DNA of 64,000 nucleotides, taken from positions 992,001-1,056,000 of the forward strand of contig CAVRGR010000006.1 of assembly GCA_963720775.1 (NCBI GenBank), written 5' to 3'. Below the pieces are notes generated by a model. It was not told the DNA's origin and did no database searches. It saw nothing but the letters and a program-made list of their open reading frames with translations. A program made the translations under genes and the position numbers. This document shows, piece after piece, positions 25,439-34,960 of this stretch (its first letter is position 1; every line of letters begins with the position of its first letter). This DNA is from JAENVT01 sp963720775. GTDB lineage: Bacteria > Actinomycetota > Acidimicrobiia > Acidimicrobiales > Ilumatobacteraceae.

Positions 25439-26307
25439 ATGTCCGCTGCTGTTCCCGATCGCCGGAGGAGGACCGACCGGGCTGATGCTGGCCGGCGAGC
25501 TGGCGTTGGCGGGGGTCGACGTCGTCATCGTCGAGCGACGAACGAATAGGAGGTCGACGGATCGCGAGCCGGCGGGCTTCACTCCCGCACCATCGAGGTG
25601 CTCGATCAGCGGGGCATCGCTGAGCGATTCATCGCTGCGGGGTACACCGTCCCGGCTTTGGCGTTCGCCGGCGTGTCGTTGGACATCAGCGATTTCCCGA
25701 CGCGGCACAACTACGTGCTGGCGTTGTGGCAGAGCCAGTTCGAGCGGATCCTGGCCGGTTGGGCTGGCGAGCTCGGCGTTCCGATCCTTCGTGGCCGCGA
25801 GGTGCTCGGCTTCGCGTCAGACGGCATCGGTGTCGATGTCGAGTTGTCCGACGGTACGTCGCGGCCAGCGGAGTACCTCGTCGGCTGCGACGGAGGCCGC
25901 AGCGTGGTCCGCAAAGCAGCCGGTATCGACTTCGTCGGGTTGGATCCCTCGACCAGTTGGATGATCGCCGAGGTCGCCATGGACGAGGAGCCCGAGCTCG
26001 GCTTTCGTCGCGACCGCGTCGGCACCCATGCCATTGGTCGCAGGCAAGCAGGCGAGCCGGTTCGGCTCGTGCTCACGGAACGAGATGTCGAACATGCCGG
26101 TGAGCCCAGCATGGACGAGCTGCGCGGAGCACTCGTCGGCGTGTACGGGACTTGGTCGACGCCACCCATTCCGGTGCGTGGGAGCTCCCCATACTCGGCG
26201 AGGTCACCGCTCCCGCGGCCGTGCTGATCCGACCCGACGGACACGTCGCCTGGGCAGGAGACCCCACCGAGCCGGAACTGCCACGGGCGCTAGCGACCTG
26301 GTTGTGA
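25439..26307 (+). pseudogene. FAD-dependent (PheA/UbiH-type) monooxygenase, decayed
   Basis: N-terminus from ATG 25439 (MSAAVP-IAGGGPTGLMLAGE, the FAD Rossmann motif), middle HSRTIEVLDQRGIAERF to FAD-binding YLVGCDGGRSVVRKAAGID, then an abrupt jump to the extreme C-terminus DATHSGAWELPILGEVTAPA and AVLIRPDGHVAWAGD. Two frame breaks (CCC at 25454, GG at 25549) are single-base homopolymer changes. However, roughly 250 central and C-terminal residues of a normal 500-plus-residue enzyme are missing near 26150, including the GDAAH motif. The gene is truly broken. Its 3' end overlaps the phosphoribosyltransferase gene. Confidence 0.7.
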
Positions 26308-26931
26308 GTGTGCTTCGAGACATTCGACGACTTCGTCGTCCGTGGTCGGTGAGAAGTCGGCGTAGAACTCGCCGACGGCACGGAAGGATCGGGGAGTGTC
26401 GACGCAGACCAGTTCGTCCGCATCGGTCCTGAGCCGATCTGCCCAGTCGGGAGGCGCGACCGGAACAGCCAGCACGATCCAGGTGGCACCTTGCGCTCTG
26501 GCGACCTGGCACGCAGCGCGTGCGGTCGAGCCGGTGGCGATGCCGTCGTCGACGATGATTGCGGTTCGACCGCTCAGTGGCCGGCGCGGTCGATAGCCTC
26601 GGAATCGACTGGCCCGGCGATCCAGCTCGATGCGTTCCCGCGACTCCACCTCGGCGACCTCTGCTGACGAGACGTGAGCCAGCCGGACGATGTCGTCGTT
26701 GATGACCCGTGCCCCTCCCTCGCCGATGGCGCCCATGGCCAGCTCTGGCTGGATCGGCACCCCCAGCTTGCGCACCACGATCACGTCGAGCGGAGCGTCG
26801 AGGGCGCGGGCGACCTCGAGTGCCACTGGCACACCACCACGGGGGAGCCCGAGCACCACCACGGGCTCTCCTCGATGATGCGCCAACTTCGCGGCCAGCC
26901 GCCGACCGGCATCAACGCGGTTGGCGAACAC
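26290..26931 (-). CDS. Phosphoribosyltransferase-family protein
   Basis: A 213-residue protein with the PRTase type I fold. The PRPP-binding motif is TAIIVDDGIATGSTARAACQ (about residues 120-140), preceded by VVVLGLPRGGVPVALEVARA and VRKLGVPIQPELAMGAIGEG. This subfamily is often found alone or fused to hydrolase domains in actinobacteria; the exact base or acceptor is unknown. It overlaps the end of the decayed monooxygenase by 18 bases on the opposite strand, and starts 15 bases after the aminotransferase stop on the same strand. Confidence 0.85.
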   Translation of the reverse strand: MFANRVDAGRRLAAKLAHHRGEPVVVLGLPRGGVPVALEVARALDAPLDVIVVRKLGVPIQPELAMGAIGEGGARVINDDIVRLAHVSSAEVAEVESRERIELDRRASRFRGYRPRRPLSGRTAIIVDDGIATGSTARAACQVARAQGATWIVLAVPVAPPDWADRLRTDADELVCVDTPRSFRAVGEFYADFSPTTDDEVVECLEAHSQPGR

Positions 26932-26946
26932 GGCACGCCCGGTCGC

Positions 26947-28677
26947 TCAGTGATGGTCGCTGGTTGCTGACGCCACGAGAGAACCTGCTGGAAGATCGAA
27001 CCAGCGCAGGTGCTCGAACGCTTCGGACAAGGCACCGGGTTGCGGGTCGGTCTGGGCCCAGACCGGAGCAGCGGCCATGATCGCTTTGGCGGCTTCGAGA
27101 TATCCGGTGAGGGCGCTCTCGGGAGCGCGGACGCACTCGACCGACGGCCGCAGCAACTCGCCTGTGACCGGATCGTAGGAAAGCTGCGAGAGTCGCAGCG
27201 GGGGCTCGACAGCGCCCTCGTGGTGATGCCACAGCCCTGACTCAGGATTGAAGCGGTAGTCGGGGAGCAGCTTCCATCCGTGTTCGGCGACCAGGTCGAC
27301 GGCATCGACCAGATACTGGAACACGGTCTCGGAGATGAAGTAGTTGAAACTCATCCGGGTCCAGCCGGGTTTGATCCCCTCGCACCCCAGCGTGATCTCG
27401 TGTTCGAACTCGTGCGATCGCTCGATGTCGATGCCGAGCAGGCGGTGGCCGTACGGGCCGGCGCACGAGCAACCGCCGCGCGATTGAATCCCGAACAGGT
27501 CGCTGAGCAGCGCGACGACGAAGTTGTGATGCAGGAATCGACCGTCGGGTCGTTTCACCAGGAAGGAGAGGATCGAGAGCCGGTCGGCATGCGTGTTGCC
27601 GAGCACCTGGATGGCCGGATTGGCCGACCATGCCGCCACCGCCCGGTGCCAGTAGGACTCCTCGTGCTCCTTGATCGTGGCGACACCAACGGCTTGCTTC
27701 AGTTGGAACACCATCCCGGCACGGATCGATTCGATGATCGCCGGCGTGCCGCCCTCCTCCCGGTGCACGGGGTCGTCGATGTACCGGTGGTCGGTGGGGT
27801 TGACGTAGGCGACGGTCCCGCCCCCGACCACGTCCGGCACGCGGTTGTGCAACAGCGAGCGTTTGACCACCAGCACACCCGGGGTTCCGGGCCCGCCGAC
27901 GAACTTGTGCGGGCTGATGAACACGGCGTCTTTCTGCGCCAGCGGGTGCTCGGCACACTGCGGGTACATCTCGATGTCGACGTATGGCGCAGCGCAGGCG
28001 AAGTCCCAGAACGAAAGCGCCCCGTGACGATGCAGCAGATCGGCGATTGCACAGGTGTTCGACACGATCCCAGTGACGTTCGAAGCGGCGGAGAACGATC
28101 CGATCTTCATCGACCGGTCGGCGTGAGCGATCAGCTCCTTCTCCAAACTGGCCAGATCGATATGACCGTCGGCGTCTTCGGGGATCGTGATGACGTCGGC
28201 GATCGACTCGCGCCACGGGAGCTCGTTCGAGTGATGTTCGAACGGTCCGACGAAGACGACCGGGCGGTCGACGAGCGGGATGAGCTGGGAGAGGTGGTAG
28301 CGATCTTCGAGGTCGGCCGGCAACCGCAGGTTCATGATCCCGATCAACTTGTCGACCGCGCCAGTCGCGCCCGAGCCACAGAAGATGACGCAGTCGCTGT
28401 CGTCGCCACCCACCGCGTCGCGGATGATGCGACGGGCATCCTCTCGCAGGCGAGTGGTCTGCAGACCGGTTCCGGACGATTCGGTGTGGGTGTTCGCGTA
28501 GCGGGGAAGCACCTCGTCGCGGATGAAGTCCTCGATGAAGCTCAGGGCGCGTCCCGACGCCGTGTAGTCGGCGTACGTGATGCGGTGTGGGCCGTACGGC
28601 CCATCCATCACCTGGTCGTCGCCGATGACCGACTCGCGGATCTTGCGCAGCAACGGGGTTTCAACCGGAACGGTCAC
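26947..28677 (-). CDS. Class V aminotransferase / cysteine desulfurase-like PLP enzyme
   Basis: About 576 residues, longer than a standard cysteine desulfurase (about 400). It carries HTESSGTGLQTTRLREDARR, VGPFEHHSNELPWRE (cofactor pocket), WDFACAAPY and the PLP lysine in SPHKFVGGPGTPG (residue about 258). A cysteine-rich loop, SRGGCSCAGPYGHRLLG, sits where desulfurases keep their catalytic Cys. The roughly 150-residue C-terminal extension is unassigned. GTG 28677 is chosen over TTG 28686; neither has a strong ribosome-binding site. It could release sulfur from cysteine or a related amino acid. Confidence 0.85.
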   Translation of the reverse strand: MTVPVETPLLRKIRESVIGDDQVMDGPYGPHRITYADYTASGRALSFIEDFIRDEVLPRYANTHTESSGTGLQTTRLREDARRIIRDAVGGDDSDCVIFCGSGATGAVDKLIGIMNLRLPADLEDRYHLSQLIPLVDRPVVFVGPFEHHSNELPWRESIADVITIPEDADGHIDLASLEKELIAHADRSMKIGSFSAASNVTGIVSNTCAIADLLHRHGALSFWDFACAAPYVDIEMYPQCAEHPLAQKDAVFISPHKFVGGPGTPGVLVVKRSLLHNRVPDVVGGGTVAYVNPTDHRYIDDPVHREEGGTPAIIESIRAGMVFQLKQAVGVATIKEHEESYWHRAVAAWSANPAIQVLGNTHADRLSILSFLVKRPDGRFLHHNFVVALLSDLFGIQSRGGCSCAGPYGHRLLGIDIERSHEFEHEITLGCEGIKPGWTRMSFNYFISETVFQYLVDAVDLVAEHGWKLLPDYRFNPESGLWHHHEGAVEPPLRLSQLSYDPVTGELLRPSVECVRAPESALTGYLEAAKAIMAAAPVWAQTDPQPGALSEAFEHLRWFDLPAGSLVASATSDHH

Positions 28678-28809
28678 GCAGCTCAAGCTATCTTGCCCGC
28701 TTGCGTTGTCCGGACCGGTTGGGCCTCAGGCGCTGCCGTCTTCGGCATACAGCACGTCGACATCTCCGTGCACGGCTGGAATGTCGATGTCAGTTCCTGG
28801 GCCGGGCAA

Positions 28810-30480
28810 TCAGATCTGCGGTCGGTCGACCTCGCCGCGGCTCAACAGTTCGTTGGTCACACTCCACCCGATCGACAGAGCCGCTTCCGAGCTCGACAAT
28901 GCGTCGACGAAGTCGCGTCCGTCGATCGTGACCATCCTCGTGGCGCGTGTGGCGACGACGGTGGCAGTGCGGGCGGTGTCGCGGATGAGCGCGATCTCGC
29001 CGAACTGGTCTCCGGCTCCGAGCGTGCCGAGGTTCCGCCCACCTCGCGATACCTCGACCTCACCGTCGGCGATCACATAGAAGAGATCGCCGGGATCACC
29101 CTCCACCACGATCGTTTCTCCGGCCGACTTCTCGGCGATCGTCGATCGGGCGGCCAACTTCTCGAGCGTCGTCGGTGGGAGCGGTGAGAGCAGGGGTGTG
29201 CCGGTGAGCAGCGCGAGAACTTCCGGTAGCGGCTCGGAGTGGTCGTCGATGGAACGGAACTTCGGCAGCAGACCGAGCGCGAGCGCGGGCAGGATCGAGC
29301 CGACGACGATCAACACGGTTCGCAGCCCGAGCGCCGAGATCAAGGCTGGTGCGGCTACGGACCCGAGGCCGCCCATGGCGATGCCGAACGTGTAGAGGAC
29401 GCCGAACACACGCCCAAGGGTGCGGTCGATGCCGAGGCGTTGGATCAGCGTGAACCCGGAAACGTCGAGCACGGCGTTGCCGAGCCCGATGGTCACGAGC
29501 GCCGCAACGGCGACGGCGGTGTTGGGGACCATGCCGATCACGGCGATGGGCAATCCCCACAGCACGAGCGCGAGGGTCAAAGGTTTGCCGAGGCGTCGCT
29601 GACCTGTCAGCGTCACGGCGTAGCCCGCTCCCGCGATTCCGCCGATGCCCATCGCCGCTGCGAGCCATCCCACACCACTACCGCCGGTGTGGATCAGGTC
29701 GAACGACACCGAGACGAGGAGCACGCCGAGCAGGCCGCGCACGAAGATCTGGGCGACGAAGCAGCCGACGATGATCGCCAGGTCGATGTTGTCGCGCAAC
29801 TCGACAAGGCCACCCATCAGCGCATCTCTTGGACGATCACGGCTGCGGCGCATCGCCTTGGATGGATCGACTCCGACATTGATCCCGGCGACCGCGCCCA
29901 GTCCGCCGAGCGCGGCGAGCGCGGAAGCTGCAACAACGTACGACGGCGCCACGCTCAAGAGCAGGAACGCGGCGAGCGCCGGGCCGAGAAACGTGACCAC
30001 GCCTTCGAGTGTTCCTGCGGTGACGTTCATCGCCACCAGCTCTGCCGGCGAACGAGCCACGAGCGGTGCGAGTGCCAGGTGAGCCGGCCGGTACGGCGTG
30101 CCGGCCACGCTGTTGAGCGCGATGAGGACGTACACGACGGCCGCAGGCGCATCGGACGCGAGCGCGGAAACGATGGCCGCCTGCGCGACCGTCATCACCA
30201 GGAACACGATCGAAACTACGCGACGTCGCGAGAAGCGATCGGCTGCCCAGGCGCCGAAGGGCAAGGCGATGGCACCTGGAAGCAGGCGCATCAAACCAAC
30301 GAGGCCCACCGCCGACGTGCCGCCATGTCGAAACGCCCATACGGAGAGCCCGACCATCGAGATCCCGTCGACGAGGAAGTACGCAGCCCAGCCGAGTTGC
30401 AGTCGGCGGAGATCGTGGGAGCGCATGACGTCCACGACAGCCTCGACCCGACGTCCCAGTGCCCCCTTGGCCTGCCCCAC
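28810..30480 (-). CDS. MFS transporter fused to a cyclic nucleotide-binding domain
   Basis: 556 residues. The first about 400 form a 12-helix major facilitator (WAAYFLVDGISMVGLSVWAF at the start; loop motif ADRFSRRRVVSIVF). The remainder is a cNMP-binding domain: STIAEKSAGETIVVEGDPGD, LFYVIADGEVEVSRGGRNLG, and the phosphate-binding cassette GDQFGEIALIRDTARTATVV, with Glu and Arg where cAMP/cGMP binding needs them. This implies transport gated or modulated by a cyclic nucleotide on the cytoplasmic side. It is followed upstream on the same strand by a GAF-SpoIIE phosphatase. Confidence 0.88.
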   Translation of the reverse strand: MGQAKGALGRRVEAVVDVMRSHDLRRLQLGWAAYFLVDGISMVGLSVWAFRHGGTSAVGLVGLMRLLPGAIALPFGAWAADRFSRRRVVSIVFLVMTVAQAAIVSALASDAPAAVVYVLIALNSVAGTPYRPAHLALAPLVARSPAELVAMNVTAGTLEGVVTFLGPALAAFLLLSVAPSYVVAASALAALGGLGAVAGINVGVDPSKAMRRSRDRPRDALMGGLVELRDNIDLAIIVGCFVAQIFVRGLLGVLLVSVSFDLIHTGGSGVGWLAAAMGIGGIAGAGYAVTLTGQRRLGKPLTLALVLWGLPIAVIGMVPNTAVAVAALVTIGLGNAVLDVSGFTLIQRLGIDRTLGRVFGVLYTFGIAMGGLGSVAAPALISALGLRTVLIVVGSILPALALGLLPKFRSIDDHSEPLPEVLALLTGTPLLSPLPPTTLEKLAARSTIAEKSAGETIVVEGDPGDLFYVIADGEVEVSRGGRNLGTLGAGDQFGEIALIRDTARTATVVATRATRMVTIDGRDFVDALSSSEAALSIGWSVTNELLSRGEVDRPQI

Positions 30481-30584
30481 GGGCGCTCATCCTAGGTAGC
30501 CGCCTTCAGCCCGCTCGCCGTCGCCAAACGTCGTCGGAGGAGCTCCTTCGCTCTCCCAACGGGTCGACGACGACCGATCACGAC

Positions 30585-32372
30585 TCAGAGGCGTCGCAGC
30601 AACAGCAGCGCCGTGTCGTCGCGGTCGCCGTCGGGGCGGCGGGCATCGAGAGCGTCGCGCACGCCCCGACCGATCTCTTCGAGCGTTCCAGTCCGGAGCC
30701 CGACGATGAGCTCGATGAGTTCGGCGCGACGTAGTGCCTCACCGCGCGGCGCGTCGGTGACGCCGTCGGTGTGGAAGACGACCAGATCACCGGGCGCGAT
30801 CGAGATCGAGTCGACCTCGACGATCGGGGACATGACACCGAGCAACGTGCCGTACTCGCCGAGATCGCGCACCTCACCGTCGGCACTTATTCGAAGACCG
30901 CGGTCGTGTCCGGCGAGCACGACGCGCAGCGTCGCATCGTCGGCGAAGTCGAGGACGGCGTACGCCATCGTGATGTACGGCGCGTCGTCCTGGGCGACGA
31001 TCGCGTCGTGGACCCATTGGATGATCCTGGCCTCGTCACGGATGTGCGTGGCCGCCGCTCGCAGAGAATGCCGCGCGGTTCCGGTGACGGCTGCGGCCGC
31101 GGCACCCTTGCCGCAGACATCGCCGATCACCAGCCCCCAACGCCGGTCGTCGATCGGGAACACGTCGTAGAAATCGCCTCCCACCTCCATGTCCGACAGG
31201 GCGGGCCAGTACTCCACGTGCAGCTCGAAGCCTTCGATCTCGGGAAGGGTGCGGGGGAGCAGGCTGGCCTGCAGTGTTCGAGCGATCGCCCGTTGACCCT
31301 GCTCGATCGCCAAGAGCTCTTGCAACGAGCGCGCCGCGGCGGCCGTAGCTCGTGCCCGTCCGATCGCCGCCGCGGCTTGGTCAGCGATCAACTCCACGAA
31401 TCCGCGATCGGCATCGTTGAATCGGCGAGCGACGTCGAACGTCCAGAACGCGGCACCGACCGTGCTTGCCCCGTGAGCGAGTCGCACCGCGGCGAGCGAT
31501 CGTTCGGCCGAGCCGTCGACTGCGCCGACCGACGGATACTTCGACAACACGTCGTCGAGGCTCTCCAACCAGATCGACGGGAGCTTTCCTGACATCACGT
31601 CGCCGAGCGGCGTGCCGGTCTCGGTCGACACCGATCGCCATCGCTCGATGCGGTCGGCTGGATGACCGAAGTGCGCAACCAGCTGCAACACGCCCCCTTC
31701 GAGGAGGTACGCCATGCCGGAGCGTGCTCCGAGCTCGTCGCCACCACGTCGAATCAGGATTTCGGCGATGTCGTCGGCTTCCTGGGCTTCGGCGAACAGA
31801 GCACCGATGGCACCGGCGGTGCGCAAGCGGGCGGCGACACGACGTTGCAGCTCGGCGGATTGAAGGTTGTCGATCGTTCGACCGGTGAGCTGGGCGACGA
31901 TGCGCAGGAGGTCCTGGTCCTCGGCGGAGAACTGCCGTTCCGACGATCTCATTGCGACGGCGAGGGCGCCGATGATCGCAGTGCCCGACGGCATCGGCGC
32001 AATGACGGCCGAGCGCAGGCCGAGCCCCCGGGCGCTGGTGGGTTCATCCGCCGGGCCGAACAGACGATCCTGCGGATCGTTGTCGGCGTCGATGACCAGG
32101 AACTCGCCGGCGACGGCCCTCCGCAACGGATGATCATCGGCAGGTGGAACCCGCGTGCGCAGGCGCGAGGTCATCTCGCCGGGGCCGGAGGCGATGCGCC
32201 AGATCTCGCCGTCCTGACTCTGCAGGGCGATCTCGCAGCCATCCGCGACGGCCGGGCACAGGACGCGGATCAAGGCTTCGGCGACCTCGGTGACGTCGTT
32301 CGCGGCTGCCAGGGCCGTCGCCGCGCGAGCGAGCACGTCCGAGCGCACCTGATCGCTTGCCGGCTCCGTCAT
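30585..32372 (-). CDS. GAF-domain SpoIIE-type (PP2C) serine phosphatase
   Basis: 595 residues: a first GAF domain (about 10-170), a second GAF domain (about 185-345), a short helix (QELLAIEQGQRAIARTLQAS) and a C-terminal PP2C/SpoIIE domain from about 370. The metal-binding motifs of the phosphatase are all visible: GGDFYDVFPI, IGDVCGKGAAAAA, VVFHTDGVTDAPRG and DRDDTALLLL. Such RsbU/RsbP-like proteins sense small ligands or redox state through GAF domains and dephosphorylate an anti-sigma antagonist. No RsbV/RsbW partner is in the window. Confidence 0.9.
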   Translation of the reverse strand: MTEPASDQVRSDVLARAATALAAANDVTEVAEALIRVLCPAVADGCEIALQSQDGEIWRIASGPGEMTSRLRTRVPPADDHPLRRAVAGEFLVIDADNDPQDRLFGPADEPTSARGLGLRSAVIAPMPSGTAIIGALAVAMRSSERQFSAEDQDLLRIVAQLTGRTIDNLQSAELQRRVAARLRTAGAIGALFAEAQEADDIAEILIRRGGDELGARSGMAYLLEGGVLQLVAHFGHPADRIERWRSVSTETGTPLGDVMSGKLPSIWLESLDDVLSKYPSVGAVDGSAERSLAAVRLAHGASTVGAAFWTFDVARRFNDADRGFVELIADQAAAAIGRARATAAAARSLQELLAIEQGQRAIARTLQASLLPRTLPEIEGFELHVEYWPALSDMEVGGDFYDVFPIDDRRWGLVIGDVCGKGAAAAAVTGTARHSLRAAATHIRDEARIIQWVHDAIVAQDDAPYITMAYAVLDFADDATLRVVLAGHDRGLRISADGEVRDLGEYGTLLGVMSPIVEVDSISIAPGDLVVFHTDGVTDAPRGEALRRAELIELIVGLRTGTLEEIGRGVRDALDARRPDGDRDDTALLLLRRL

Positions 32373-32526
32373 CGTGGGCTTTCCTTGACCGTCCTATCTG
32401 ACTTCGGCTCTGTTGCCATGGCGCGAACCGTGCTCACCTTAGATGCGGGTTACCGGCCTCAGGTCACGCAGCGATCGCGCGTCGTTGTCGACGAACTCGG
32501 GTCGATGTGTGCGAACCTACGTTGGC

Positions 32527-33346
32527 ATGGCGACCGACAGTGGTGACGCTCGACTGCTGCTTCAAGTGGCCCCTGACGCGTATGTTGCCGAACGAACGCG
32601 CCTGGTGAAACAGGCGCGTGCCGAGGGCGACCGGACGAGCGCGGCCTTCTACCAGTCCCTCAAGCACCCCAACCTTTCGCTGTGGGCTGTGCTGGCGGCC
32701 GCCGGCGACGCCGAGGCGGTGCGCAGCGTCGTCAGCGCGACGGAGGCGCTCGGCCGGATCCAAGCGACAGGACGTGATCCCACAGCTGTGACGGCGGCGA
32801 CGAAGCATCGCCGAAAGATTCTCGAGGCGTTGGTCGACCGCGCCGTCGAGCGCGTTGGCCCGATGGGAGCGCGGCGCCGAGGCTCGACGTGCAGAGATCC
32901 GCGGCATCGTCGACCTGCTCTCGCGTCACGCCGACGTCGTCGACGACTGGATCGACGCGACGTTGCGTGACCTTCCCGGTGACGCATGGGGGTTCGGAGC
33001 GTTCGCCGACATGGAGGTGACGGCTGGGAGCGAATCCGAAGCTCCACGGGTGAAGAAGACCAAGCCGCGAGTGGACGCCGGCCGGACGGCGATCGCCGAG
33101 CCCGAGGCGCCGGCGCCGCCGACACGCGCCGAACGAGCAGAGCACACGAAGCGAGCGCGCCAAGATGTCGCCGCCGCCAGACGAGACTTGGCGGCAGCCG
33201 AACGACGGGTCGACTCGGCGAGAAAGGCCGTGCGCGAGGCGGAAAAGGAGATGCGCCTCGCCGAGGGTGGTCACGTCAAGGCCGAGAAGCGGCTGCACAA
33301 GGCCGAGGCCGACCTCGCTGCTCTGACCACCCAGCTGGGGGAGTGA
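32527..33346 (+). pseudogene. Conserved actinobacterial hypothetical protein, one frameshift
   Basis: Frame 1 from ATG 32527 reads MATDSGDARLLLQVAPDAYV, AERTRLVKQARAEGDRTSAA and KHPNLSLWAVLAAAGDAEAV. The second frame continues WERGAEARRAEIRGIVDLLS to a long charged coiled-coil tail (AARRDLAAAERRVDSARKAV) ending at 33346. Removing one C from the run at 32859-32861 joins them into about 270 residues. The layout (short N-terminal helical domain with W-A, then Ala/Arg/Glu-rich coiled coil) resembles actinobacterial proteins of unknown function. It is divergent from the GAF phosphatase. Confidence 0.6.
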
Positions 33347-33368
33347 CGCGCACGCAAATTGGCCTCCC

Positions 33369-33462
33369 TTGGGCGCGAATGTGGAAGCTCGCCTTCCGAA
33401 ATCGCGCTCACTGGACCTGCTTGGGCGCGAAACCGGAAGTCACCTTTCCAAATTCGCGCCCA
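33369..33462. repeat. Paired-palindrome (REP-like) element, copy B
   Basis: Two palindromes in tandem. The first, 33369-33410, pairs TTGGGCGCGAAT with AATCGCGCTCA; the second, 33421-33462, pairs TTGGGCGCGAAACCGGAAG with CTTTCCAAATTCGCGCCCA, a near-perfect hairpin. Layout, spacer (10 bases) and end sequence (CGCGCCCATGC) match copy A at 25263-25355. The element occupies most of the 243-base gap before the next gene. Confidence 0.65.
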
Positions 33463-33523
33463 TGCGAGTCGATGCGAGTCGATCGCGCGGCGACCGATCG
33501 GCGATCGGCGATCACCGATCCGG
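33462..33523. repeat. Short direct repeats next to element B
   Basis: ATGCGAGTCG is repeated twice without spacing (33462-33481). It is followed by a run of GATCGG/GATC-type heptamers (CGATCGGCGATCGGCGATCAC, about 33496-33517). No gene is visible here. The repeats could be slippage products at the edge of the palindromic element or protein-binding sites; nothing in the sequence decides. Confidence 0.4.
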
Positions 33524-33589
33524 CGGTCTGCATCGTGGGTTGTAACCCGAAGGGGCGTCGGAGACCCAGGCAGAGGTTGATGAGCAGCA

Positions 33590-34825
33590 CTAGATCCGCT
33601 CGATCGGCAGACCGAAGCGGGCCTGTGCGACGGTGCGTGATCGGAAGTCGAACTGATGTGTCGTGTTCGACCGGAACGCGCAGAGATCGCGCCAGTAGCG
33701 CTGCATGCGCCGGCCGTCGAGCGCCGACCCGGAACCAGCGGTTCGGAACAGCAACTCGCCCGCTTCCCACGACAGCCGGGCGGCGGTCTGCACCATCCCG
33801 TAGACGCGCCAGTGATCTTCTGTCGAGACCTGACGACCGGTCTCCATCGCCCGTGTCGCGTTCTGCATGTACAGCTCGCCGGAACGCATCATGATGGCGT
33901 GAGCGGCATCGACCCATCCGAGTGCCATGCCGTAGACGCGCTGGAAGTCGGGGTCGGCGCAGCGCTTTGTTGTGCTGTTCGCGCTCATCGAGTTGGTCAC
34001 GGTGGTGCGGAGCAACTCCTCGTACTCATCGAGCATCCCTCGCGCCGCACCGACCTGCACCACGGCCAGTTCCGAGATGGCGAAGGCCATGAACCCGCCG
34101 GTGTACATGGGGTTGTCGTGGATGGCCGCGCCGGGCAGCAACTCGGTGGTCAATGGCCATTCACCCCAAAGCTGAGCAGCGCCAGCCGTGTGATGATCCG
34201 GGACCAAGGCATCCTCGATCACGACACTGTTCGATCCGGACCCCTTCAGACCGATCAGTTCACCCCAGTCGTCGAGCACCTCGTAGCTGTCGCGGGGAAC
34301 AACCACCAACAACCCGGCAGGATCCGACCCTTCGACATCGGCGAGGCCCATGAAGTGAGTCGAATAGGGCACACCGGATGCATAGCGCCACTTGCCGCTC
34401 ACCCGATAGCCACCGTCGACGTGGCGAGCGGGCCGGGCTCCCGGAAAGTTGCCGACGCTCAACGGCGCAACGAAGTGCCCATCGGGGCCCAGGATCTCGG
34501 CCTGTGCCTCTTCGCTGAAGCACGAGCCGATCTGCAGCGCGTGGCCTGCGCCGAGGCACAGCATCCAACCCGTCGACGGACAGCCACGGGCGATCTCGAT
34601 GATCGTTCGGTAGAAGGTGCGCGGATCGAACTCGTACCCCCCGAACTTGCGCGGTTGGAGAATTCGGTAGAAGCCGGCTTCGGTGAACGTGTCGTGCATG
34701 TCCTTCGAGTAGCGGCTGTTCTCCTCCGTCTGCGCTTGGTCGTCGCGCAGACGCGAACGGAGCGCGACGGCTCGTGCCACCAACTGGTCGGGCGTGAGGT
34801 CTGGATCCGGCACGTCGAAGCTCAT
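33590..34825 (-). CDS. Acyl-CoA dehydrogenase-fold flavin monooxygenase (HsaA/HpaB-C2 type)
   Basis: 411 residues with the ACAD fold: N-terminal helical domain (YSKDMHDTFTEAGFYRILQP, RKFGGYEFDPRTFYRTIIEI), the beta domain (GGYRVSGKWRYASGVPYSTH) and the C-terminal helical bundle ending THQFDFRSRTVAQARFGLP. The GCPSTGWMLCL segment and lack of the acyl-CoA dehydrogenase catalytic Glu point to the two-component flavin-dependent monooxygenase group, which hydroxylate phenols or related rings using FMNH2/FADH2 supplied by a reductase. No reductase gene is adjacent. Confidence 0.88.
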   Translation of the reverse strand: MSFDVPDPDLTPDQLVARAVALRSRLRDDQAQTEENSRYSKDMHDTFTEAGFYRILQPRKFGGYEFDPRTFYRTIIEIARGCPSTGWMLCLGAGHALQIGSCFSEEAQAEILGPDGHFVAPLSVGNFPGARPARHVDGGYRVSGKWRYASGVPYSTHFMGLADVEGSDPAGLLVVVPRDSYEVLDDWGELIGLKGSGSNSVVIEDALVPDHHTAGAAQLWGEWPLTTELLPGAAIHDNPMYTGGFMAFAISELAVVQVGAARGMLDEYEELLRTTVTNSMSANSTTKRCADPDFQRVYGMALGWVDAAHAIMMRSGELYMQNATRAMETGRQVSTEDHWRVYGMVQTAARLSWEAGELLFRTAGSGSALDGRRMQRYWRDLCAFRSNTTHQFDFRSRTVAQARFGLPIERI

Positions 34826-34960
34826 CGCGTCACGTTAGGCAGACTGCCGCGTCGTGTCCGTGGTCGGCGACGGGCAACCGTTAGCGTTGACAATCGTGTC
34901 CGTGTCCCACCGCTTCGTCGCGGTGATCGTTGCCGAACCGATGCCCTCGCGGAGGACTGC

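Noticed and set aside
27280..29187. 635-residue plus-strand ORF
   Set aside because: Shadow of the class V aminotransferase and MFS genes; no family motif, composition dominated by Asp, Arg, Val and Gly.
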